Below are positions 27,648 through 36,765 of a stretch of DNA of 64,000 bases, in pieces (the first letter of the stretch is position 1; each line of letters starts with the position of its first letter). The position numbers were made by a program, and so were the translations under genes. A model generated the notes under the pieces. It saw nothing but the letters and a program-made list of their open reading frames with translations. It was not told the origin of the DNA and did no database searches. This stretch comes from an uncultured Anaerolineae bacterium (GTDB lineage: Bacteria; Chloroflexota; Anaerolineae; Aggregatilineales; Phototrophicaceae). The stretch is from assembly GCA_934216615.1 (NCBI GenBank), contig CAKQCB010000004.1:124001-188000 (forward strand). The letters are read 5' to 3'.

Positions 27648-29543
27648 CTAGCCGACGACGGACTCAATAATCTGCGCGACGAGATCATGTTTGCCGAATG
27701 CAGGGATGATATACGCGCCTTGAATCATGCCCTTCATATCGTTGAGCAGTTCTTTCGCAATCGTCACGCCTTCTTGTGCGGAATTTTCGCCCGCCGTTTC
27801 GATGCGTTCGAGATGCGCTTTCGGGATGTTAATACCCGGAACTTCGTTATCTAAGAAGGTCGCATGGCGAATACTGTAAAGGGGCATGACACCCATCAAC
27901 ACCGGAAGTTTGAGCGGTTGGCCTTCGAGTTCTTCATAACGGCGTAAGAAGGTTTCGACTTTTGCGGGTTCAAACATCGGTTGGCCTAACGCAAAACTCG
28001 CGCCCGCTTCGATCTTTTTGCGCAGCGTGCCAATTTCTTTATCGATGTCATTCGCGCCCATGTTCAAAGCACAGCCAACGGTGAAATGGGTCGGCAAGCC
28101 GATGCTGTTCCCTGCTTGATCGACGCCTACGTTCATCTTTTGGCGGGTGAGTTGAATCAACCCTGAAGGCACAATGTCATAGTTATCCATCGCTTCGGGG
28201 TAATCGCCAATACGCGTCGGGTCACCCATCACTACAAACAGATTGCGGATGCCCAACGCATGCGCGCCGAGCAAATCCCCTTGAATCCGCAGTAAGTTAC
28301 GCCCGCGCGTGGGGAAATGTAGAATCGTTTCGATGCCTAATTGATTTTCGATGGAATGACATACCGCCCACGGGCTGACGCGCATTCTGGCGGTAGGGCT
28401 GTCGGCCACGTTCAAGACAGTTGAACCGGCGTTGCGCAGTAATTCCGCTGCTTCGAGAATACGGTCAAAGTTATGACTGCGCGGGGGTTTTAACTCAACC
28501 GTCACGACAAAATCGCCATTGTGGAGATGATGCGCGAGTTGAGAAGGCCGTTCAGCAACTTCGACGGGATATTCTTCATCTTCACTCGGCTCGGCGGGAA
28601 GGATGCGCGCAATCTCGCGGGTGGGGCGACGGCTTGGGTCGTCAATCGCGGTGCGCATTGACGCGATATGTTCGGGGGTAGTGCCACAGCACCCGCCAAT
28701 GATATTCGCCCCTAGCGCTTGGAACGTCACGGCATAGTCGCCAAAATATTCGATAGTGGCGGGGTACATTGTGCGCCCGTTGACCATTTCGGGGAAACCC
28801 GCGTTAGGCATCACGCTGAATAATATCTGCGGGACGGCGCGTTTCATGGCGAGCAAAATCCGCGCTAACTGGGCAGGCCCGCCGGAACAATTCGCCCCGA
28901 TCACCGTTGCGCCCGCCTCTTTGAGCATTTGCGCGACCCGTCCGGGTAGGAAGCCTGTCAGGGTACGGTCATCTTGGGCGAACGTCATGTGACAGACCAG
29001 CGGAAAATCAGCATTGAGTGAACGCGCCACTTTGATCGCCAGTTCAAGTTCAACCGGATCATTAAAAGTTTCGAACCAGAGCATATCCGGGTTTTCGTTC
29101 ATCAGCGCGCTGATCTGTTCGCGGAAGATGGCTTCTGCATCTTCCAGTTTCATGCGCCCGAAGGGTTGAAGCCCTGCCCCCAACGGCCCGACAGCGGCGG
29201 CGATGTAAACCTCATGGGTGATCTCACCCGCATCCCGCAGGGCTTGCACTGCTTCCTGCGCGATGCGAATCCCCGCTTGGTTGATCTCGACCAGTTGATC
29301 TTGTAAATCAAATTCGGCCAGTTTTAAGCGGTTGGCGGCAAAGGTATTCGTCTCGATGATCTCTGCGCCCGCGCGTAGATAATCTTGATGGACTTGGGTA
29401 ATGACCGATGGATTCCGTAGATTCAACCCTTCAAAACAGCTATCCATCGAAAGACCGCGCGCGTGTAAAAGCGTTCCCATCGCGCCGTCCCCCAACAAAG
29501 GTTTTTTTTGAGTTGTCAATCGTTCAAGAAAACGGTTTGCCAT
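27648..29543 (-). CDS. Bifunctional homocysteine S-methyltransferase / 5,10-methylenetetrahydrofolate reductase
   Basis: 631 residues. Residues 1-320 are a homocysteine methyltransferase: LLGDGAMGTLLHARG, ETNTFAANR, and the zinc ligands Cys219 (GANCSGGP) and Cys285-Cys286 (GGCCGTTPEHI). Residues about 345-625 are a MetF-like MTHFR TIM barrel (VTVELKPPRSHNFDRILEAAELL, FVVMGDPTRIGDYPEA, FTVGCALNMGANDIDKEI, FALGQPMFEP). The same fusion is known as YitJ in Firmicutes. It would make 5-methyl-THF and/or methylate homocysteine, feeding the MetH reaction encoded 2 kb away. The N-terminal domain shares family with MetH's first domain. Start ATG 29543. A degenerate palindromic repeat lies just upstream. 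Confidence 0.93.
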   Translation of the reverse strand: MANRFLERLTTQKKPLLGDGAMGTLLHARGLSMDSCFEGLNLRNPSVITQVHQDYLRAGAEIIETNTFAANRLKLAEFDLQDQLVEINQAGIRIAQEAVQALRDAGEITHEVYIAAAVGPLGAGLQPFGRMKLEDAEAIFREQISALMNENPDMLWFETFNDPVELELAIKVARSLNADFPLVCHMTFAQDDRTLTGFLPGRVAQMLKEAGATVIGANCSGGPAQLARILLAMKRAVPQILFSVMPNAGFPEMVNGRTMYPATIEYFGDYAVTFQALGANIIGGCCGTTPEHIASMRTAIDDPSRRPTREIARILPAEPSEDEEYPVEVAERPSQLAHHLHNGDFVVTVELKPPRSHNFDRILEAAELLRNAGSTVLNVADSPTARMRVSPWAVCHSIENQLGIETILHFPTRGRNLLRIQGDLLGAHALGIRNLFVVMGDPTRIGDYPEAMDNYDIVPSGLIQLTRQKMNVGVDQAGNSIGLPTHFTVGCALNMGANDIDKEIGTLRKKIEAGASFALGQPMFEPAKVETFLRRYEELEGQPLKLPVLMGVMPLYSIRHATFLDNEVPGINIPKAHLERIETAGENSAQEGVTIAKELLNDMKGMIQGAYIIPAFGKHDLVAQIIESVVG

Positions 29544-29590
29544 CGTTTTTACCTATATCTATTGAGTGTCGGTTTGTTCATTCAAAAAGC

Positions 29591-29666
29591 GGACAGGGCA
29601 TGCCCTGTCCCTACGTCTCTCCATGTGGAGAGCATGAATCCAATTGTGTTGCGCCTGTCCCTACAA
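29591..29666. repeat. Degenerate fragment of the palindromic repeat family
   Basis: A 20-base perfect palindrome, GGACAGGGCATGCCCTGTCC (29591-29610), also present at 41432-41451, is followed by a worn CTCTCCATGTGGAGAG hairpin and a second CCTGTCCCTAC. It sits between the one-helix protein gene and the MTHFR fusion gene, so it may interrupt an older operon. Confidence 0.7.
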
Positions 29667-29703
29667 TATTTAAATGGAGGGGTTATAAGGCTTATTCGTT
29701 GGG

Positions 29704-30111
29704 TTAGTTCGCGCAGGTTCCAAAGAGCAAGATTTGTGACCCGACGCCATCTTCAGCGCGCACCACCGACCAATCCCCATTGGCGAGCCGACGAGATGCT
29801 TGGTCGATTAAAAACGGGCTTTCTAACGATGCGCGCAGATACGCCCCTTCATGACGGCTGTAAAAGGCGCGGACAACGGTTGGTTCGTCGGGGGAATACA
29901 TTTCAATCACCGTATTCCCAAGACCCCATTCGCGCATTTGATTGTGTTGACGGTAGACCATCGTCGCTTCAGGATACAAGGTGAAGCGTTGGCTCAACCC
30001 GTGATAGCACACTGCATCAAGGCTGACGACGGTGATGAGCATACACCCGCCCACGCACAAGAAGATGAAAAAACAGCCTAAGCCACCTCGTAAATGACGT
30101 AAAAAACGCAT
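29704..30111 (-). CDS. Small one-helix membrane protein, related to its neighbour
   Basis: 135 residues, unknown family. A basic start (MRFLRHLRGG) precedes one hydrophobic helix (LGCFFIFLCVGGCMLITVVSLDAV), then an outward-facing domain of about 95 residues. That domain contains CYHGLSQRFTLYPEATMV, an acidic middle and a C-terminal LLFGTC. The order helix, Cys, YP/FP motif, late Cys is shared with the next gene, suggesting a paralogous pair. It begins 15 bases after that gene. Function unknown. Confidence 0.6.
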   Translation of the reverse strand: MRFLRHLRGGLGCFFIFLCVGGCMLITVVSLDAVCYHGLSQRFTLYPEATMVYRQHNQMREWGLGNTVIEMYSPDEPTVVRAFYSRHEGAYLRASLESPFLIDQASRRLANGDWSVVRAEDGVGSQILLFGTCAN

Positions 30112-30126
30112 GTAAAACTCGGCTTT

Positions 30127-30519
30127 CTAAACGTCTAATCCTGAAGGACACATCACCCGATAGGTGAGATAGGTATAGTCACCTTCGCGGGTGAGGACGT
30201 ATGGGTTTGATTGAATGTCGTAAAAATTACCTGTTTGGACGGCACGACGCATCGCCGACGATTGATATTGGTTGATCCACGCCTGCACGGTGTCAACGCT
30301 GTCGGTGGTGCGGTAAACCCGTTCTTGCAACCCTAAGAAGTTCGAGACATCGGTCACCAATTCGCTGTTGGGAAATACCGCAATTGATGCCGCGAAACGG
30401 TCTACACAGCGCTGGTTCAAATACAGCGAAAGGGCGATGAAGACCACCACAATCGCCAGAATGATGACGGGAATCCCCGAAGCAATGGAACGTGGAGGGC
30501 GTGGTTCTGGAATGGTCAT
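30127..30519 (-). CDS. Small one-helix membrane protein, paralogue-like
   Basis: 130 residues, unknown family. There is one hydrophobic helix (IPVIILAIVVVFIALSLYL, about 16-34), then CVDRFAASIAVFPNSELV, TTDSVDTVQAWINQYQ and a terminal YLTYRVMCPSG. The pattern matches the downstream gene at 29704, including a Cys after the helix and a Cys near the end that could form a disulfide outside the cell. ATG 30519 is chosen because GAGGA lies a few bases upstream; a further in-frame start at 30555 lacks one. The adenosine deaminase gene ends 84 bases upstream. Confidence 0.6.
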   Translation of the reverse strand: MTIPEPRPPRSIASGIPVIILAIVVVFIALSLYLNQRCVDRFAASIAVFPNSELVTDVSNFLGLQERVYRTTDSVDTVQAWINQYQSSAMRRAVQTGNFYDIQSNPYVLTREGDYTYLTYRVMCPSGLDV

Positions 30520-30603
30520 AGATACTTTTCCTCTACATACCCGAAAACGAAACACATGAATTTTCAGATATCCAGCCTATGCACCACACCCTACTTTTTA
30601 GGT

Positions 30604-31647
30604 TTAGAATGCAAACTGCGCGCGCAAAGAGGCCATCTCGGTACGCAGTCGGTTCATCAAATCAAAGCGTTCTAAGGCGGGTAAAAGCACCGCTTTGCCC
30701 GCATTCAAGATGAGCTGATCGACGACATCATGATCCCAGTGGTAGAGATGGGCACATTTCGTCAATTCTTGGATCAGCGTCGTCCCAAACATCGGCGGGT
30801 CGTCGGTGTTGAGGGTGACGTACAAGCCCTCTTTCATCAACGTGGGCAAAGGATGTTCCTCTAAAGAAGGACTCACCTTCAAACAGACGTTGCTGGTGGG
30901 GCAGACTTCTAACGGAATTTGATGTTGACGCAGATAGTCCACCAACGCGGGGTCTTCTAAACAGCGCACCCCATGACCGATGCGCACCGAGCCTTGACGA
31001 AGCGCGCTCCAAATATGATCTGCACCTTCGGTTTCACCGGCGTGCAAAACGAGCGGGACGCCCGCTTCACGCGCAATCGCCCACGAGTCGGCAAACAAGC
31101 TGGGGTCATAGCCCACTTCATAACCGCCTAAACCGATGGCGACAATGCCGTTTTCGAGGTTTTGATAGGCTTCCGCCACCCATCGAGCGGTGATGGTCGC
31201 TTCATCTACTGTCACCCATTCACGGGGAATATCAATGATATAGCGCATGGTTACGCCAAACTGCGCTTCGGCACGTTGACGCGCACGGTTTAAAGCGGCC
31301 AATTGATCCTTGAAGGAAATCCCCTTTTGGCGGTAATGGGTGTACGCGGTGTAGGTGACTTCGCTGTACAGAATGTTTTGGCTTGCTTGGTTCGCCAGAA
31401 AGTCGAACGCCAATTGTTCGATGTCTTCTGGCGTTTGCAGACAGCGTGAAATCAGCATATAGATTTCAGCAAAGTGCGGAAAATCAGTGAATTTGTACCA
31501 TGCTTTCACTTCTTCAAGTGTATTCGCAGGCAGGGTGATCTGATGTTTTTGCGCCAATGCCAATAACGTCGCGGGGGGCATTGACCCTTCCAGATGCACA
31601 TGCAATTCAACTTTAGGGACTTTTTGTATATATTGGTCGAGCGTCAT
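30604..31647 (-). CDS. add: Adenosine deaminase
   Basis: 347 residues, normal length. It hydrolyses adenosine to inosine and ammonia. Metal-binding HVH (16-18, in KVELHVHLEGS), the substrate segment LGGYEVGYDP, metal His with VLHAGE and the catalytic Glu, RIGHGVRCLED and NTDDPPMFGTTL (metal Asp) are all present. Members of this family may instead use adenine, MTA or S-adenosylhomocysteine; nearby metH and MTHFR make a methionine-cycle role plausible but unproven. It follows metH by 74 bases on the same strand, with a strong hairpin between them. Confidence 0.93.
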   Translation of the reverse strand: MTLDQYIQKVPKVELHVHLEGSMPPATLLALAQKHQITLPANTLEEVKAWYKFTDFPHFAEIYMLISRCLQTPEDIEQLAFDFLANQASQNILYSEVTYTAYTHYRQKGISFKDQLAALNRARQRAEAQFGVTMRYIIDIPREWVTVDEATITARWVAEAYQNLENGIVAIGLGGYEVGYDPSLFADSWAIAREAGVPLVLHAGETEGADHIWSALRQGSVRIGHGVRCLEDPALVDYLRQHQIPLEVCPTSNVCLKVSPSLEEHPLPTLMKEGLYVTLNTDDPPMFGTTLIQELTKCAHLYHWDHDVVDQLILNAGKAVLLPALERFDLMNRLRTEMASLRAQFAF

Positions 31648-31680
31648 CTCTTTGCTTTCTGAAACAAGATAAAGGTCAGT

Positions 31681-31707
31681 TTCCAGCGAGAGAATCTCTC
31701 GCTGGAA
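31681..31707 (-). terminator. Hairpin between metH and add
   Basis: Perfect 13-base arms (31681-31693 and 31695-31707) with a one-base centre, so in practice an 11-pair stem and small loop. On the minus strand it is followed by a U-poor ACTGACCTTTATC. It probably ends or attenuates the SAM-riboswitch transcript after metH. Confidence 0.65.
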
Positions 31708-31721
31708 CTCGTTTTGAATGA

Positions 31722-34700
31722 TTAGCTGTTGGTGATCTGTTCTAATCGATCAGCACCGACGCTGAAATACTTCGCGTCGGGATGATGAACCACAATCGCC
31801 GCGGTGGTTTGTTCCGGAACCCATTGGAAGGATTCGGTTAAAACCAGTCCTAATTCTGTGTTGGCTTGCGGAAGCAAATTCATCACCACCGCATGATCAC
31901 CCAAGTCAGGGCAAGCTGGATAGCCCCAACTATACCGTTTACCTTGTCCACTGGGAATATTCAGGGACTGATTGACTACGACGCGGTTGACATAATTCGC
32001 CGTCGCTTCCGCGGCCTGTACCGCCAAGCCGTGGAAGAAATAGGCTTCGCTGTAATCATTCTCCCCGTTCAGTTTTTCAAAATGTTCGCTGGCGTGTTGC
32101 CCCACCGTGACCACCTGTAACGGGACGACATCCACCGCCCCGCCGACAGGTGCGAAATAGTCGCTGATGCACAGATATTCGCCGTAGGGTTGGCGCGGGA
32201 AGCTCAAACGCGCGACTTCCGTCAACGTCGGCGTTTGGGTATCGCCGTTTTCTAAAGCGGTCTGGAAGGGCTGAGGATCGTAAATGATCAGATCATCGCC
32301 GTCGCTTTGTACAGGGAAGAAGCCATACACCGCTTGCGGACGTAAGGTGTTTTCGCGCAGGGCGTCTTTGGTCATGCGTTCCAAACGCGCTTCAAATTCC
32401 GCTTGCAACTTCGTCCAGTCGTCGCCGTGAGTGTTCCCTGCCCCCCAAGACAAACGGTAAAGTTCAGGTTTGTGCAGATATTTCAACACCACTTCCAACG
32501 GCATTTCGCGAATGGTGCGCGTTCCGTAGAAGGGTGGTTTGGGCAGGTTCTCGGCAGGTTTGACGGTCTTTTCGCCTTGTGAACGACTGCGACGCACAGG
32601 GACGGGCTTCGCCATTTCAGCATGCGCTTCTTCAACCATCTGCTCTAAGAAGGCTTGGCGCGTGTTTTTGTCGGATAACTTATCCATCACCGACAACCCT
32701 TCAAAGGCATCTTTACAATAATAGACGCCTGCTTCATACGGCTCGTTCGTGTCTTCAAGGAACAGGATGCGCCGTCCAAACTTACGATTGATCGCCGCCC
32801 CGCCGATCAAGACGGGATATTTCAAATTACGGCGCGCCAGTTCATTCACAACCAACGGCATCTGTTTAGATGTACTCACCAACAGCGCAGACAGGCCGAT
32901 GGCGTCGGCGTTGAATTCTTGCGCCTTTTCGATGATGGTGTTCACCGGAACCTGCTTGCCGATGTCATGGACGGTATAGCCGTTGTTGCTCAAAATGGTC
33001 TTGACGAGATTTTTTCCGATGTCGTGAACGTCGCCATACACCGTCGCTAAAACGACCGTGCCTTTGCTTGTGCCTTCCACTTTATCCATGAACTGCTCAA
33101 GGTGGGCAACCGCTTTCTTCATGACTTCGGCGCTTTGTAACACGAAGGGAAGAATCAACTCCCCCGCGCCGAATTTATCGCCAACTTCTTTCATCGCGGG
33201 CAGTAACACGTTATTCAAGACGCCAACCGCATCTTGACGGGTGAGCGCGTCGTTGATGCGTTCCTCAATCCCCTCTTTCTTGCGGTGGGTGATCTGCCAA
33301 TGGATCGCTTCTTCAGAGGTCATGTCGTCGGTGATGTCTTCTTGTTGTGACCCCGCCATTTGAATATTGTTCTGCTCGAAATATTGGATGAAACGAGGCA
33401 GAGCATCCGGATCGCTGTTGAAGATCAGGTCATTCGCGAGCTTGCGTTGATCTTCAGGGATTTCGGCATACGGGGTGATGTGCGCAGGGTTCACAATCGC
33501 CATATCCAAACCTGCATGTACCGCGTGATACAAGAACACGCTGTTCAACACCCCACGTGCCGCAGGCGTCACACCAAAGCTGACGTTGCTCACGCCCAAA
33601 GCGGTCAATACGCCCGGGACGTGTTGTTTGATCAAGCGTAACGCTTCGATGGTTTCAACCGCGCTGTTACGCAGTTCTTCTTGCCCTGTCGTGAGCGGGA
33701 AGGTGAGCGTGTCGTAGATCAAATCTTTCGCGCGCATGCCGAAATCATTCACCGAAATATCGGTGATGCGTTGAGCAACCGCTAGTTTTCTTTCGCGGGT
33801 GTGCGCCATCCCTTCTTCATCAATGGTCATAGAGAGAACGCCCGCACCGTATTTCTTGGCGATGGGCAAAATTTTGTCGATGCGTTCACGTCCGTTTTCG
33901 AGATTGTTGCCGTTGATGATGGCACGCCCCGGGTACACAGACAGCGCGGCTTCGGCTACGGCGGGGTCGGTCACGTCGATGATGAGGGGCGCTTCAACCG
34001 CCATTGAGAGTTTCTTCACCAAGGCGCGCATCTGCAAGGCTTCGTCCGCACGTTCGGTCAACGCTACGCAGACATCCAGCATGTGAGCGCCACTTTCGAC
34101 CTGATGTACCGCAATCGGCAAAATGCTGTCGTAGTCGTCGTTCAAGATCAACTGTTTGACTTTACGGCTTCCCTGCGTGTTCACGCGCTCACCAATCATG
34201 GTGGGGCCGGGGACAAACTGCATCGGCACGGCGCGCATGTTGCTGGAAGCCATCGAGACGTTGCTTTCAGGGCGCGGGGTAGAGGCTTTACGCTTGGCGT
34301 TCTCTTGAAGTTCTTCTTCGTAGGTGTGCCCATGCACTTTTTCATACAACTTAGAAAGGTGTTCGGGACGTGTGCCACAGCACCCGCCGACCACGCCGAC
34401 ACCCCAACGGGTGAACTCGGCCACCATGTCGCTGAACGGTTCAGGCTCCATCGGGTAGACCGCTTCGCCATCCACGTTGATGGGCAAGCCTGCGTTGGGC
34501 AAAATGCTGATTGGGAAGGGGCTGTTTTCGACCAAGAAGCGTATCGGTTCACGCATGTATTCAGGGCCAGTCGAGCAGTTGAGGCCGATCACGTCGATGG
34601 GCAGGGCTTCTAAGGTGGTCAACGCGCTGGCGATGTCCGTCCCAAATAACATGCGCCCGCTCACGTCGAGCGTGATTTGAACCTGTAAGGGAATACGAGT

Positions 34701-35288
34701 TTTTGAATCTTCAAAGTAGCGCTGAATACCCCAAACGGCCGCCTTCACTTCGAGGATGTCTTGGCTGGTTTCGATCAAGAGGACGTCCGCCCCGCCTTCG
34801 ACTAAGCCCTGTGCTTGCGCATAGAACAAATCGGCCAGCTCATCAAAGGTGATGTTGCTCAAGTCAGGGTCGGTACCGCTGGGTAATTTCCCACTCGGGC
34901 CGATGCTTCCAGCAACCATCCGCGGGATGCCCGTCTCTGCTTCAAAACGGTCACATACACGACGCGCTAACTGCGCCGCCGTAAAGTTGATTTCATAGGC
35001 GCGGTCTTCAAGGCCATATTCGCGTAACGTCAGCGGGTTGCTACGGAAGGTATCCGTCTCGACAATTTCCGAACCGACTGCGAGGAAAGACGCATGAATT
35101 TCTTCGATCACGTCGGGACGGGTGATGACGAGGAAGTCGTTACATCCGTTGTATTGTTCGCCCCCAAAATCTTCTGCAGTAAGGTTATAGGCTTGGATAC
35201 TCGTTCCCATCGCCCCATCAAACAACACCACATGATCTTGGATCGCATCCAAATAACGTCGATTGGTATAGATTTTTGTGGATGTCAT
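31722..35288 (-). CDS. metH: Cobalamin-dependent methionine synthase
   Basis: 1,188 residues, close to family length. It transfers the methyl group of 5-methyl-THF via cobalamin to homocysteine. Domains in order: homocysteine-binding 1-330 (zinc ligands Cys238, Cys303, Cys304), folate-binding pterin domain about 355-620 (FVPGPTMIGERVNTQGSRK), helical cap about 645-740, B12-binding with YGDVHDIGKNLV (His755 as lower ligand) and C-terminal SAM activation domain (RYSWGYPACPD). All key residues are intact. It starts 47 bases after the upstream sensor gene with no promoter visible between, so both should share the SAM-I riboswitch at 36616-36714. I see no cobalamin riboswitch. Confidence 0.97.
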   Translation of the reverse strand: MTSTKIYTNRRYLDAIQDHVVLFDGAMGTSIQAYNLTAEDFGGEQYNGCNDFLVITRPDVIEEIHASFLAVGSEIVETDTFRSNPLTLREYGLEDRAYEINFTAAQLARRVCDRFEAETGIPRMVAGSIGPSGKLPSGTDPDLSNITFDELADLFYAQAQGLVEGGADVLLIETSQDILEVKAAVWGIQRYFEDSKTRIPLQVQITLDVSGRMLFGTDIASALTTLEALPIDVIGLNCSTGPEYMREPIRFLVENSPFPISILPNAGLPINVDGEAVYPMEPEPFSDMVAEFTRWGVGVVGGCCGTRPEHLSKLYEKVHGHTYEEELQENAKRKASTPRPESNVSMASSNMRAVPMQFVPGPTMIGERVNTQGSRKVKQLILNDDYDSILPIAVHQVESGAHMLDVCVALTERADEALQMRALVKKLSMAVEAPLIIDVTDPAVAEAALSVYPGRAIINGNNLENGRERIDKILPIAKKYGAGVLSMTIDEEGMAHTRERKLAVAQRITDISVNDFGMRAKDLIYDTLTFPLTTGQEELRNSAVETIEALRLIKQHVPGVLTALGVSNVSFGVTPAARGVLNSVFLYHAVHAGLDMAIVNPAHITPYAEIPEDQRKLANDLIFNSDPDALPRFIQYFEQNNIQMAGSQQEDITDDMTSEEAIHWQITHRKKEGIEERINDALTRQDAVGVLNNVLLPAMKEVGDKFGAGELILPFVLQSAEVMKKAVAHLEQFMDKVEGTSKGTVVLATVYGDVHDIGKNLVKTILSNNGYTVHDIGKQVPVNTIIEKAQEFNADAIGLSALLVSTSKQMPLVVNELARRNLKYPVLIGGAAINRKFGRRILFLEDTNEPYEAGVYYCKDAFEGLSVMDKLSDKNTRQAFLEQMVEEAHAEMAKPVPVRRSRSQGEKTVKPAENLPKPPFYGTRTIREMPLEVVLKYLHKPELYRLSWGAGNTHGDDWTKLQAEFEARLERMTKDALRENTLRPQAVYGFFPVQSDGDDLIIYDPQPFQTALENGDTQTPTLTEVARLSFPRQPYGEYLCISDYFAPVGGAVDVVPLQVVTVGQHASEHFEKLNGENDYSEAYFFHGLAVQAAEATANYVNRVVVNQSLNIPSGQGKRYSWGYPACPDLGDHAVVMNLLPQANTELGLVLTESFQWVPEQTTAAIVVHHPDAKYFSVGADRLEQITNS

Positions 35289-35335
35289 ATCTTAACTTCC
35301 CCTATCACACTGCTGTGCACTCAACTGACTTCATC

Positions 35336-36430
35336 TTATTCTGCGTCTCTTTGTTCAGGGGTTTCTTGAGTGATTTCCTCTGACGATTGAGACCGTATTT
35401 TTTTGACTTTCTTTTGCAAGTCGCGGAAATACTCGGTTTCGGTAATTTCTGCAACCTGACGACTCTGCTTCTGCTGGTCGATTTGAATGGTGAGCGCCAT
35501 CACCTGTTTCTTCAATTGGTCTTCGCGCTCTTTCACCTGTCGCGCCATCGTTTCGGTGATGCGCGCCAAATGGCCGATTTCATCATGACGGGTCGCCCAT
35601 GTGGCGAGTGACTGGAGATCACTCTCATCTGACCACTTCCCACTGCCGACCTTCTGCGCCACCGTAGCGACTTTCTCCATCGGCCGAATCACGATCCCTT
35701 TTAAGAGGATGTTCACCAACAAAATGACGCTTCCAAAAATCGCGGTGACGGTGATCATGACCACGCTCATCGAGAGGCGGGTTGCTTCAGCAATATCGTC
35801 GGCAGGCACATACACAATCTGCGCGGCGATGGTTTCCCCCACGCTCCAGCCAAACCCATTCTGTGACCCAAATGTTGCGATCAAACTTTCTGGCGCAATT
35901 TCGGGTGAGCTGTGACACGCCATACAACTTTCAGAACTGACTGTGAGCGGGCGGGCGCTGTAATAAAGCGACACGCCATCACGTTGGGTGTACCCGCTCA
36001 ACTCGCTCAACGTGGGTTGTTCGCGAAATTGATTCACCAACTCAGTTTCAAAGCCGTTGGCTAAGTCGCGTTGGTTGGTGGGGTTCAAGGTCGCTTCTTT
36101 ATAAAGGTACAGGGCGTAATGCTCATCACGCTGACGTAAATTCTCAAAAACGGTTGATGCCGAATATGCAGGAACGGTTTCTGAAATGAAGTGGTCACTG
36201 GTGAGCAGTGACTCTTGCAACAATGGATTGATATAGTTGGACGTGTAATGTCGAACCGCATTCATCGTTTCGATCAGCACACGGCTTCGCGCTGTCACTT
36301 CTTCCTGCGCTCTTTGTTCGAGTACGAGCCAGAGCGTTCCCCAACTGACAATGATGCCGACAATAAAAATGAGCGTTAAGACCAACGTAAATTGGGTACG
36401 CAAGGTAAGTTGGCTTGGTCGTTTAAACAT
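35336..36430 (-). CDS. Tll0287/DUF3365-type membrane sensor with CxxCH and HAMP domain
   Basis: 364 residues. TM1 is at about 14-36. An outer domain of about 180 residues contains VRHYTSNYINPLL, typical of DUF3365, and CMACH (169-173), a c-type haem attachment motif. TM2 is at about 217-240. A HAMP domain (RPMEKVATVAQKVGSGKW) and a coiled-coil C-terminus (about 305-364) follow. There is no kinase, cyclase or methyl-accepting domain, so output must go through a partner. By family these domains are haem or redox/gas sensors; haem binding here is inferred from CxxCH only. It is the first gene after the SAM-I riboswitch and is followed 47 bases later by metH, an unexpected pairing. Confidence 0.8.
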   Translation of the reverse strand: MFKRPSQLTLRTQFTLVLTLIFIVGIIVSWGTLWLVLEQRAQEEVTARSRVLIETMNAVRHYTSNYINPLLQESLLTSDHFISETVPAYSASTVFENLRQRDEHYALYLYKEATLNPTNQRDLANGFETELVNQFREQPTLSELSGYTQRDGVSLYYSARPLTVSSESCMACHSSPEIAPESLIATFGSQNGFGWSVGETIAAQIVYVPADDIAEATRLSMSVVMITVTAIFGSVILLVNILLKGIVIRPMEKVATVAQKVGSGKWSDESDLQSLATWATRHDEIGHLARITETMARQVKEREDQLKKQVMALTIQIDQQKQSRQVAEITETEYFRDLQKKVKKIRSQSSEEITQETPEQRDAE

Positions 36431-36559
36431 AATGACAACCCTATAAATAATTTATTTTGCATTATATAAGGGTATTTTCAGTTCACCATAAACTGAGTTC
36501 GTGCAGATGAGGAATCGTAAAAATCATATACGGAGTTGCAAAGGATGTTTGATGACAAC

Positions 36560-36596
36560 AAGAAAAGCAACACGCCCCATCTATAGATGAGGCGTG
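36560..36596 (-). terminator. Riboswitch expression-platform terminator
   Basis: On the minus strand, CACGCCTCATCTA and TAGATGGGGCGTG (36596-36571) form a 13-pair stem with one A-C mismatch, followed by TTGCTTTTCTT. Its left arm repeats CTCATC, the 5' strand of aptamer helix P1, so the P1 3' strand (GATGGG) could pair with it instead. This is the usual OFF-switch logic: SAM bound, terminator formed. Confidence 0.8.
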
Positions 36597-36615
36597 ATAG
36601 TGACAAATTGACGCG

Positions 36616-36714
36616 CCCATCTTTCCAGTTTTTGCTGGCGGACTTGGCACCTTCCCAGCGCTCTGGGGGTTGCCGCGAGATCAACAAGCCGTACTCTCCC
36701 TCGCTCTTGATGAG
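36616..36714 (-). promoter_or_regulatory. SAM-I (S-box) riboswitch aptamer
   Basis: Read on the minus strand, helix P1 pairs CTCATC (36714-36709) with GATGGG (36621-36616). Inside are AAGAGCGAGGGAGAG, the P2 stem GCGAG/CTCGC, the invariant GGCAACC, the P3 stem CCCAG/CTGGG, GGTGCCAAGTCC and the P4 stem CCAG/CTGG. These are the conserved SAM-I blocks in order. A terminator follows 20 bases downstream and the 35336-36430 and metH genes come next. High SAM should switch the operon off. Confidence 0.93.
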
Positions 36715-36735
36715 AACTATTGAATTGTGATGAGC

Positions 36736-36765
36736 ATCATATCACGCTGAAAGTTGTAAAGTCAA
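36736..36765 (-). promoter_or_regulatory. Promoter of the SAM-riboswitch operon
   Basis: On the minus strand, TTGACT (36765-36760), 18 bases, TATGAT (36741-36736). The predicted start near 36729 is 15 bases before the aptamer, a textbook position. Confidence 0.75.

Noticed and set aside
36478..36687. Minus-strand open frame of about 69 codons
   Set aside because: It lies across the SAM-I aptamer and terminator; the sequence is explained by the RNA structure.
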